Shown piece after piece: positions 35,038-41,657 of a DNA stretch of 64,000 nt. The stretch is from positions 62,001 to 126,000 of the forward strand of contig NZ_WNXY01000003.1 in NCBI RefSeq assembly GCF_009733815.1, written 5' to 3'. Made by a program: the position numbers and the translations under genes. The stretch is from Pseudactinotalea suaedae (GTDB lineage Bacteria; Actinomycetota; Actinomycetes; Actinomycetales; Beutenbergiaceae). Positions within the stretch are counted from its first letter, which is position 1, and the number at the start of each line of letters is the position of its first letter. A model generated the notes under the pieces. It was not told where the DNA came from. It was given only the letters and a program-made list of their open reading frames with translations, and did not search any database.

Positions 35038-36065
35038 CACGCGGTCCTTCCGTCGAGCATCATCGTGCGACCGATCGCCTCGGGACCGAGATCCCGGGCG
35101 AACGCGATCATCTGGTCCCACATGCCACGGTCAGGTGCGCCGAAGCAGACGAGAAGACTCGGCGTGCGCTGCCGGCCGAGCACGGTCACGTCGTGGCGCC
35201 GGCGCAGCCAGTCGAGGTCGACCTCGAGGCCGTGCACGGCGGCAGGGCCGAGCAGCACGGCGAGCGGCGCCTCCGGGCGGCGGGCAGCCGCGCGCTGGGT
35301 GGCGCCCGCGTCGAGCTCGGCCACCGACACCAGCCCGATCGAGGGCAGGAACGCACCGTGCACATGGGTGAGCATCCGCCGCGCGCGTCCGACGAGCTCG
35401 GTCTTCGCGGGGGCGTACGGGCCGGCCGGCACACCACCCTTGACCAGCTCGTGCACCCCGCGCCGGGTGCGCCCGGCACTGATGGCGACGAACGAGCCGT
35501 CGGCAGCCCGGCCATGGACCACATCGGAGTCGGGCATGCTCCGGCGGATCACCTCGGTGAGCGCGCCGTCGTTCCAGTCCTCGGCCAGCGGCTCGACCGT
35601 TCCCCACACGTCCAGCCGGCTGCCGCCGAGGCTGCTGACGACCTGCTCGGCCAGCGCGCCCATGCTGAGCGAGCTGCTGACCCTGTGGTGGGCGTACACC
35701 TCGAACATGAGCGCCGCGATCGAGTCGGTCTGCGGCTGCCCGAAGCCTGGGAGCCGCCGCCGGTCCGCCACCGGTGGTGCCCACAGGTCGGCGAACGAGG
35801 TGATCTCCAGGCCGCTCAGACCGTCGTAGACGCCGCTGTCGTCACGCACGGCCCAGAACGCGCCGCAGCGGCCGAGCGCCAGGGTCGCGAGCGAGCTGAT
35901 GCGAGCGTCGGGGCGCGTCAGCACGACCGGGCGCCGCCCCACCTCGACCGTCGTCGTCAGGAACGTCGACAACGCTTCGGTGAGCAGCACCGAGCGGCCG
36001 GAGGCGGCGTACAGGGCGTACTCCTGCGTCCACTCGTCGGCCACGGGGTTCACTGTCTCGATCAT
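35037..36065 (-). CDS. DUF6177-like protein heading the toxin cassette
   Basis: A 342-aa soluble protein. RRPVVLTRPDARISSLATLAL, AFWAVRDDSGVYDGLSGLEI and the central QTDSIAALMFEVYAHHRVSS resemble the DUF6177 family found beside WXG100-type genes in actinomycetes. No catalytic motif is obvious. It is the first gene of a six-gene unit (TGATG overlap with the next) and is divergent from the small kinase gene. Function unknown; an ESX-associated chaperone or regulator is likely. Confidence 0.78.
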   Translation of the reverse strand: MIETVNPVADEWTQEYALYAASGRSVLLTEALSTFLTTTVEVGRRPVVLTRPDARISSLATLALGRCGAFWAVRDDSGVYDGLSGLEITSFADLWAPPVADRRRLPGFGQPQTDSIAALMFEVYAHHRVSSSLSMGALAEQVVSSLGGSRLDVWGTVEPLAEDWNDGALTEVIRRSMPDSDVVHGRAADGSFVAISAGRTRRGVHELVKGGVPAGPYAPAKTELVGRARRMLTHVHGAFLPSIGLVSVAELDAGATQRAAARRPEAPLAVLLGPAAVHGLEVDLDWLRRRHDVTVLGRQRTPSLLVCFGAPDRGMWDQMIAFARDLGPEAIGRTMMLDGRTA

Positions 36066-36203
36066 GACTGGCTCTCGGTTCGGGGCGAGGCTTCCCGCAC
36101 GAGGCTATGTCCGGTCACGACTGCGGACAACGGGGAGTCCTCCCCACCCACGTGGCTCGATACCGACCTGGCCGGCTCTGTCGAGGGTTCGCGCGATCCC
36201 CCC

Positions 36204-36209
36204 GATAAT
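36204..36209 (+). promoter_or_regulatory. -10 box of a probably leaderless gene
   Basis: GATAAT ends 6 nt before the GTG start at 36216 and there is no ribosome-binding site between, so transcription should start at or next to the start codon. Confidence 0.55.
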
Positions 36210-36215
36210 GGTGCG

Positions 36216-36878
36216 GTGTCAGCCGATCCTCCCGCCGAGACCGACGCCCCCGGGCTCTTCGAGATCCCGGCTGGTTCGCGCAGGGTCGCCCACCGGATCG
36301 TCCTGCTCACCGGGCCATCCGGTTCCGGCAAGTCGTCGTTGAGCCGCCGGCTCGGTGTGCCGACGGTCGCGCTCGACGACTTCTACTTCGACATCGACCG
36401 CCCGGGCATGCCGCAGCGGTACGGCAGCGTGGACTGGGACAGCCCGGCCTCGTGGGATCACGCAGGTGCGCTGGCCGCGCTGCTCGACCTGTGCCGCGAG
36501 GGCGAGACCGAGCTACCGGTCTATGACATCCCGACCTCGCGCCGCACCGGTGAGACCCGGCTGGTGATCGACGGCGACGACCCGATCGTGGTCGCCGAGG
36601 GCATCTTCGCGGCCGAGCTCGTCGCGGACCTGCGTCGCGAGGACGTTCTCGCCGACGCGATCTGCCTGGTCCGGCCCCGCCTGAGCACGTTCTGGTTCCG
36701 CCTGCTCCGCGACTTCGGCGAGAGCCGCAAGCCACCGATCACGCTGCTGCGCCGCGGCAGCTCGCTGCTCCGGGCCGAGCCTGCCCTCGTCCGCGGCTGG
36801 GTGGCGAAGGGCTGCCGCCCGCTCTCCCCCGCGGCCGCGGAGGCGGCCATCGGCGCGCTCGCCTCCGGCCGCCCCTGA
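36216..36878 (+). CDS. Uridine-kinase-like P-loop ATPase
   Basis: A 220-aa P-loop kinase: VLLTGPSGSGKSSLSRRLG (Walker A), VALDDFYFDIDRPGMP, SVDWDSPASWDHAGALAAL, VYDIPTSRRTG and VVAEGIFAAELV. The D-D-F-Y and W-D-x-P pattern is that of uridine kinase and phosphoribulokinase relatives. The start GTG 36216 follows the GATAAT box. The C-terminal half (CLVRPRLSTFWFRLLRDFGE) is shared by many actinomycete ATP-binding proteins annotated only as uridine kinase. Substrate uncertain; it may be a nucleoside salvage enzyme. Confidence 0.85.
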   Translation: MSADPPAETDAPGLFEIPAGSRRVAHRIVLLTGPSGSGKSSLSRRLGVPTVALDDFYFDIDRPGMPQRYGSVDWDSPASWDHAGALAALLDLCREGETELPVYDIPTSRRTGETRLVIDGDDPIVVAEGIFAAELVADLRREDVLADAICLVRPRLSTFWFRLLRDFGESRKPPITLLRRGSSLLRAEPALVRGWVAKGCRPLSPAAAEAAIGALASGRP

Positions 36879-36880
36879 CC

Positions 36881-36982
36881 CGCTTTCACCGCACTTTCGA
36901 CCGTCGCCCGCTTTCACCGCACTTTCGACCGTCGCCCGATGTCACCGCACTTCTGACCGTGTCGGACGTGCGGTGACATCGC
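36881..36982. repeat. Three 28-bp tandem units ending in a 14-bp-stem hairpin
   Basis: Units 36881-36908 and 36909-36936 are identical; 36937-36964 is a diverged copy. CGATGTCACCGCAC at 36938-36951 pairs perfectly with GTGCGGTGACATCG at 36969-36982. It lies between two convergent genes, directly after the kinase stop and 9 nt from the GH51 stop, so it is probably a bidirectional terminator that has been amplified. Confidence 0.8.
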
Positions 36983-36991
36983 GCGGTGGCC

Positions 36992-38500
36992 TCAGCCGAG
37001 GCGCAGGACGCTCCAGGAGACCGGCGGAAGGGTCACGGTGAGGACGCCGTCGGCCACAGCAGCGGTGGCGTTCGCCACGGGCAGCACCGAGCTGTCGTCG
37101 TCAGCCGTGGCCGCCCAGGTGTGGTCGTCGTTGGTGTAGGTCAGCGCCTCGACCAGACCGAGCTCTCCCAACGCCGCGACCGACACCGTCAGCTCCAACG
37201 GACCCTCGGTGCTGCGGTTCACGGCGAACACCGACACCGCACCCGTCTCGGGGTCGCGCGTGGCGACGGCGTCGAGCGAGGTGACGTCGCCGAACTTCGC
37301 GGTGGGGTGCGTCGGCGAGTCGAGCGCCACCTGGAGCACGTCGCCCTGCGCGTGCTTCGCGGTGAGCGAGAACGGGTGGAACGTCGTCTGCTTCCACACC
37401 CGCCCGCCCGGCTCGGTCATGATCGGCGCGATCACGTTGACGAGCTGGGCCAGGCTCGCCGAGTGCACACGGTCGGTGTGGCGCAGCAGCGAGATCAGCA
37501 GCGAGCCCACCACCACGGCGTCGGCCACGTTGTACTTGTCCTCGAGGATGATGGGCGCGACCGGCCAGTCGTCACCCTTCGCGAGGTCGGTGGCCACGCG
37601 GTCCTGGTACCAGACGTTCCACTCGTCGAAGCTGATGTTGATGCGCTTGGAGTGCCGGCCCACGGCGCGCACGTAGTCCGCGGTCGCCACGACCGAGGAG
37701 ATGAAGTGGTCCATGTCGACGGCGGAGGCGAGGAAGCTCGCCAGGTCGCCGTCCTTCTCCTGGTAGTAGGCGTGGGCGGAGATGTAGTCGATGTTCTCGT
37801 ACGTCTCGGCCAGCACGGTCGCCTCCCAGGCGCCGAAGGTCGGCATGCTGGAGTTCGACGACCCGCACACCACGAGCTCGAGGCCGGGGTCGATCATCCG
37901 CATCGCGTTGGCGGTCTCCTTGGCGAGCCGCGCGTACTCCTCGGCCGTCTTGTGGCCGATCTGCCACGGGCCGTCCATCTCGTTGCCGAGGCACCACATG
38001 CCGATGCGGTAGGGCTCCTCGCGGCCGTGGGCGCGCCGCAGGTCGGCGAAGTGCGTGCCGCCGACGACGTTCGTGTACTCGAGGATGTCGAGCGCCTCCT
38101 GCACGCCGCGCGTGCCGAGGTTGACGGCCATCATCGGCTCGATGTCAGCCTTCTCGCACCAGCGCATGAACTCGTCGACCCCCACCGTGTTCGGGTCGGT
38201 CGAGTGCCAGGCGAGGTCGAGCCGGCGCGGCCGGTCCTCGACCGGACCGACGCCGTCCTCCCAGCGGTAGCCGGAGACGAAGTTGCCGCCCGGGTAGCGC
38301 ACGGTGCCGACCCCCAGCTCCTTGACCAGGTCGATGACGTCCTGGCGGAAGCCGTCGGCGTCGGCGGTCGGGTGCTCGGGGTCGTGGATGCCGGTGTAGA
38401 CGCACCGGCCCAGGTGCTCGACGAACGAGCCGAAGGTGCGGCGGCGGACCGGCCCGACGACGAAGGCCGGGTCGAGGGTGAGGCTGGCGGTGGATGTCAC
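36992..38500 (-). CDS. abfA: GH51 alpha-L-arabinofuranosidase, cytoplasmic
   Basis: A 502-aa family 51 enzyme releasing terminal L-arabinofuranose from arabino-oligosaccharides. Visible are FGSFVEHLGRCVYTGIHDP, VRYPGGNFVSGYRWEDGVGP, the acid/base Glu174 in LGNEMDGPWQ, and the nucleophile Glu293 in ISFDEWNVWY. Length and the C-terminal beta domain are typical. No signal peptide. GTG start with AGGAG upstream; it is the last gene of the dehydrogenase/GH27/GH51 operon, 29 nt after GH27. Confidence 0.96.
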   Translation of the reverse strand: MTSTASLTLDPAFVVGPVRRRTFGSFVEHLGRCVYTGIHDPEHPTADADGFRQDVIDLVKELGVGTVRYPGGNFVSGYRWEDGVGPVEDRPRRLDLAWHSTDPNTVGVDEFMRWCEKADIEPMMAVNLGTRGVQEALDILEYTNVVGGTHFADLRRAHGREEPYRIGMWCLGNEMDGPWQIGHKTAEEYARLAKETANAMRMIDPGLELVVCGSSNSSMPTFGAWEATVLAETYENIDYISAHAYYQEKDGDLASFLASAVDMDHFISSVVATADYVRAVGRHSKRINISFDEWNVWYQDRVATDLAKGDDWPVAPIILEDKYNVADAVVVGSLLISLLRHTDRVHSASLAQLVNVIAPIMTEPGGRVWKQTTFHPFSLTAKHAQGDVLQVALDSPTHPTAKFGDVTSLDAVATRDPETGAVSVFAVNRSTEGPLELTVSVAALGELGLVEALTYTNDDHTWAATADDDSSVLPVANATAAVADGVLTVTLPPVSWSVLRLG

Positions 38501-38529
38501 GGGGAGCTCCTGTCGGGCGGGTGGTGCGG

Positions 38530-39789
38530 TCAGGTGACCAGGCGCAGCAGCCGAACGCCGTGCGCCGGGATGGTCAGGTCGTTCACGGTGGCGGGTGTGC
38601 CGGTCCAGAGGTCGACGGCGGAGGCCGTCCGGATGTCCACGAGCGCCGGCAGGTCGATCACGGCGGGCGTCGTGCCGAGCCAGAAGGCGGCGACGTAGCG
38701 CGCCCCGGTCTCGGCGTCCTGGGCGGTCCAGATCCGGAGGTCGCCGTCACGCCGGATCTCGGCGCCGCCGGTCGAGCCGGAGAGGATCCGGAGCACGTCG
38801 GGGTTGGTGAGGAGGTCGAACGTGGCGTCGTCCGTCTCCGGCAGGTGGCCACCCATCATGAGCGGCGAGCGCCCGAGGACCCAGAGGCTCAGCAGCGTCC
38901 GCTGCTCGTCGGGCGTGAGCCGGGAGTCGCGGGGGTCACCGCGCTCGGCGCGGATGCCGATCCGCCCGAGCGGCAGCATGTCGGCGTCCGCCCAGCCGCC
39001 TGGCTGCTGCAGCGGCGCCCAGCGCGCGAGACGGTCGAACTGCTCGACGACGTCCTCCCAGCGGTCCCAGAGGTCGTCCGAGATCCGCCACATCGTGGCG
39101 TTCTGGCGCAGGTGGTCGAGGTGAGCCGGGTCGAGCCCGGTGCCGGGCGAGAGGCTGAGCTGGATGTCGCGGCCGCTGCGGCGGATCGCCTCGGCGTAGG
39201 CCGCGATCTCGCGCTCGTGGTACGGCGCCAGCATGTCGTCGGCCTTGATGAAGTCGACGCCCCAGCCCGCGAACGTGGCGAGCTGGGCGTCGTAGTACGC
39301 CTGCGCGCCGGGGTGGTCGTGGTTCAGCCCGTAGTTGTCGGGGTTCCAGGGACAGGTCGAGGACGTGTCCGCGATGTCGCGGGCGCTGAAGTCGGTACCC
39401 CTCACGGGAAGCTCCTGCTCGACCGCGATCTTGGGGATCCCGCGCATGATGTGGAGGCCGAACCTCAGCCCCAGGTCGTGCACACGGGCCGCGAGGGCCG
39501 TGAAGCCGGTGCCGTCGGCGGCTGAGGGGAAGCGGTTCGGCGCAGGCTGGTGGATGCCGAAGTCGTCGAGGAGCAGCGGCGCGTCGTCGTTGTAGCCGTG
39601 CGCGCGTGCGGTCGGGTCGTACCACTGGATGTCGACCACCACGGTGTCCCAGCCGAACGGCAGCAACCGCTCCGCCATCACCTCGGCGTTGGCGATCACC
39701 TCGGCCTCGGTGACGGTGGTGCCGAAGCAGTCCCAGGAGTTCCACCCCATCGGTGGTGTCGCGCTCACGTTCTCGGGTGGTGCGCTCAC
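38530..39789 (-). CDS. GH27 family alpha-galactosidase or beta-L-arabinopyranosidase
   Basis: A 419-aa clan GH-D enzyme. TPPMGWNSWDCFGTTVTEAE is the family opening, VVVDIQWYDP follows, and GVDFIKADDML carries the catalytic nucleophile Asp. A second conserved block is ISDDLWDRWEDV with the acid/base Asp. GGWADADMLPLG and RSPLMMGG complete the GH27 set. GTG start at 39789 overlaps the dehydrogenase stop (GTGA). In an operon with an arabinofuranosidase, the known GH27 activity on beta-L-arabinopyranosides is as plausible as galactose release. Cytoplasmic. Confidence 0.9.
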   Translation of the reverse strand: MSAPPENVSATPPMGWNSWDCFGTTVTEAEVIANAEVMAERLLPFGWDTVVVDIQWYDPTARAHGYNDDAPLLLDDFGIHQPAPNRFPSAADGTGFTALAARVHDLGLRFGLHIMRGIPKIAVEQELPVRGTDFSARDIADTSSTCPWNPDNYGLNHDHPGAQAYYDAQLATFAGWGVDFIKADDMLAPYHEREIAAYAEAIRRSGRDIQLSLSPGTGLDPAHLDHLRQNATMWRISDDLWDRWEDVVEQFDRLARWAPLQQPGGWADADMLPLGRIGIRAERGDPRDSRLTPDEQRTLLSLWVLGRSPLMMGGHLPETDDATFDLLTNPDVLRILSGSTGGAEIRRDGDLRIWTAQDAETGARYVAAFWLGTTPAVIDLPALVDIRTASAVDLWTGTPATVNDLTIPAHGVRLLRLVT

Positions 39790-40790
39790 GCGAGCCCGAT
39801 CACGGTCTTGAGCCCGGTGCGGGCCGTGGCGCGGGTGAAGGCACCGGCGACGTCGTCGAGCGGGGCGCGCTCGGTGACGACCGAGCGCACGTCGATCAGG
39901 CCCTGCTCGACCAGCCGGATCGAGCGCGGGTACATCTCCTTCATGCGGCGCACCATCGTGAAGGTCAGCCCCTTGCGGCGGGCGACGTGCGCCGGGAAGG
40001 AGGACCGTTCGTCGTCGGGGATCCCGGCGAGCACGACCCGCCCACCGGGTCGGACCGCGGTGACCGCGATGTCGATCGCGGTGTCGGTGCCGGCGATCTC
40101 CATGACGACGTCGGCGCCCAGGCCCCACTGCTTCCACGTCGCCGACTCCTGGGCCTCCTCGACGTCGAGCACGACGTCGGCGCCGTAGCGCGCCGCCGCT
40201 TCCCGGCGGTGCTCACGCGGCTCGACGGCGATGACCCGGCCCGCTCCTGCGGCCTTCGCGAGCTGGATGGCGAGCAGGCCGATCGGTCCGCACCCGACGA
40301 CGGCGATCGTGTCGCCGACCCTGCTGTGCGCGAGGTCCCAGGCGTGCAGCGCCACCCCGAGCGGCTCGAGCATCGCCCCGTCGGCGCCCGTGAGCCCGTC
40401 GGGCAGCGGGTGCAGCAGGTGGGTGGGCCAGGCGATCAGCTCGGCCATGCCGCCGTCGAGGGTGCTGTGCCCGGCGAACTGGATGCGGACGCAGAGGTTG
40501 CGGTGCCCGGCCTCGCACATCTCGCACCGGCCGCACGGGATGGCGGGATCGACCGCGACAGGGACGCCGTCGAGATCGCCCGAGGCGCCGACGCCCGCGA
40601 ACTCATGGCCGGGGATCGTGGGGCGGGTCAGCGTGGCGTCGCCGATGCCGCCCTCGCCGAACCAGTGCAGGTCGGACCCGCAGAGCCCGACGTCGGTCAC
40701 CCGGACCAGGGTGTGACCCTCAGGCACCTCTGGTTCAGGGGCCTCCTCGACCCGGACGTCTCCGACACCGTGCAACATCGCCACGCGCAT
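39786..40790 (-). CDS. Zinc-dependent medium-chain dehydrogenase (sugar/polyol type)
   Basis: A 334-aa alcohol dehydrogenase-like protein. The catalytic zinc site shows GLCGSDLHWFG and PGHEFAG. The structural zinc Cys cluster is PCGRCEMCEAGHRNLC, and the NAD site is AVVGCGPIGLLAIQLAKAAGA. It resembles threonine, sorbitol and galactitol dehydrogenases; with GH27 and GH51 downstream, oxidation of L-arabinose, arabinitol or galactose is likely. First gene of the operon, read from a promoter whose -10 lies 6 nt before the ATG. Confidence 0.88.
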   Translation of the reverse strand: MRVAMLHGVGDVRVEEAPEPEVPEGHTLVRVTDVGLCGSDLHWFGEGGIGDATLTRPTIPGHEFAGVGASGDLDGVPVAVDPAIPCGRCEMCEAGHRNLCVRIQFAGHSTLDGGMAELIAWPTHLLHPLPDGLTGADGAMLEPLGVALHAWDLAHSRVGDTIAVVGCGPIGLLAIQLAKAAGAGRVIAVEPREHRREAAARYGADVVLDVEEAQESATWKQWGLGADVVMEIAGTDTAIDIAVTAVRPGGRVVLAGIPDDERSSFPAHVARRKGLTFTMVRRMKEMYPRSIRLVEQGLIDVRSVVTERAPLDDVAGAFTRATARTGLKTVIGLA

Positions 40791-40795
40791 GCCTC

Positions 40796-40813
40796 GATGT
40801 TAGCGTTCACATC
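40796..40813. promoter_or_regulatory. LacI-type operator of the arabinose-type operon
   Basis: GATGTTAGCGTTCACATC is a CG-centred interrupted palindrome (GATGT...ACATC arms) that covers the -10 box and ends 5 nt before the start codon. GATGTTARCGTTCAC also occurs at importer 1. Confidence 0.65.
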
Positions 40814-40825
40814 TGCTGCTGTCAT
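40797..40825 (-). promoter_or_regulatory. Promoter of the dehydrogenase/GH27/GH51 operon
   Basis: -35 ATGACA (plus-strand TGTCAT 40820-40825), 17-nt spacer, -10 TAACAT (plus-strand ATGTTA 40797-40802). Only 6 nt separate the -10 from the ATG at 40790, which implies a leaderless transcript. The -35 overlaps the tetR stop codon. Confidence 0.6.
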
Positions 40826-41478
40826 CTCGATGGCGGCCCGATCGACCGGGTCAGGACCCCGACCGGCACGTCGAGGATGTGGCGCAGGTAGTCGAGGAGC
40901 TCGTCGGCCATGTCGAGGCTGTCCCGGTCGAGCAGCCACTGCACCTGGACCCCGTCCCAGAGGGCGATCATGCGCGCCGCGGCGTGCGCCGGGTCGACAC
41001 CCTCGCGCAGCTTCCCGGTGGCCCGCGCCCGCTCGAGCGCACGCCGGATCTGCGCACGCAGCCGCGCGTACCGCGCGACGAAGAAGTCGTGGGCCGGGTG
41101 GTCCGGCGACGTCGCCTCGGCGGCCAGCACGCAGTAGAGCTCGACGACGCCGGGTTCCGTGGCGTTGAGACGCGCGAGCTCGAGCATGCCGCGCAGCGTC
41201 TCCATGCCGTCCTCGGCCTCGTGGTCGACGATCCGGTTCGCGCGCTCGTCGCGGTGCTCGAGAACCGCCTCGAGCAGGGCCATCTTGCTCGGGAAGTGGT
41301 GCAGCAGGCCGGCTTCGCTCATCTCGACGCGCGTCGCGATCTCACGGAGCGAACCGCTGCGGTAGCCGCACTGGGCGAACACCTCGAGCGCGGCGTCGAG
41401 GATCCGCTGCCGGACCTCCCGGCTCTTGCGATAGGGGCCGCGCGGCTGACCGGCGCCCCTGCCCGTTCGAGGCGTCAC
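40822..41478 (-). CDS. TetR/AcrR-family transcriptional regulator
   Basis: A 218-aa repressor. The DNA-binding domain is RQRILDAALEVFAQCGYRSG followed by LREIATRVEMSEAGLLHHFPSKMALLEAVL. The C-terminal ligand domain is helical. Two in-frame GTG starts exist, at 41478 and 41496; neither has a strong ribosome site. I use 41478 because the later start resembles family N-termini (TPRTGRGAGQPRG). A 19-bp palindrome lies just upstream, fitting autoregulation. It precedes the arabinose-type operon on the same strand and may also affect the divergent GH78 gene. Confidence 0.9.
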   Translation of the reverse strand: MTPRTGRGAGQPRGPYRKSREVRQRILDAALEVFAQCGYRSGSLREIATRVEMSEAGLLHHFPSKMALLEAVLEHRDERANRIVDHEAEDGMETLRGMLELARLNATEPGVVELYCVLAAEATSPDHPAHDFFVARYARLRAQIRRALERARATGKLREGVDPAHAAARMIALWDGVQVQWLLDRDSLDMADELLDYLRHILDVPVGVLTRSIGPPSR

Positions 41479-41499
41479 CGTTGCCGCCAGGCACACATC

Positions 41500-41518
41500 A
41501 CCGGCTCATTGTGCCGGT
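41500..41518. promoter_or_regulatory. TetR operator candidate
   Basis: ACCGGCTCATTGTGCCGGT has 6-bp perfect outer arms ACCGGC/GCCGGT plus matching inner CA/TG pairs. It starts 4 nt upstream of the earlier possible tetR start. A half-site (ACCGGCAC) recurs near 41570 towards GH78. Confidence 0.65.
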
Positions 41519-41595
41519 TCGGTGCCGCCGACCGATTCCGATCCGGGGGACGTTTCTGACCGGGAGGACCGGCACGAATCCTTTCGATCGCCCCC

Positions 41596-41624
41596 TCGAC
41601 AGCATCGGCCAGATGGGGTTGAAT
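41596..41624 (+). promoter_or_regulatory. Promoter of the GH78 gene
   Basis: -35 TCGACA (41596-41601), 17-nt spacer, -10 TTGAAT (41619-41624). The -10 is the left half of the operator. Confidence 0.5.
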
Positions 41625-41632
41625 CGTTAAAC
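41619..41632. promoter_or_regulatory. LacI-type operator at GH78
   Basis: TTGAATCGTTAAAC matches the TTGAATCGTTGCAA site of importer 3 in 11 of 14 positions. It overlaps the probable -10, so binding would block transcription of the rhamnosidase. Confidence 0.6.
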
Positions 41633-41657
41633 ACCCACGACCTCGAGGATGAGACCA

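Noticed and set aside
36881-36982. Attachment site or insertion-sequence end
   Set aside because: No transposase or integrase gene is nearby and the repeats are short tandem units with a terminator-like hairpin.
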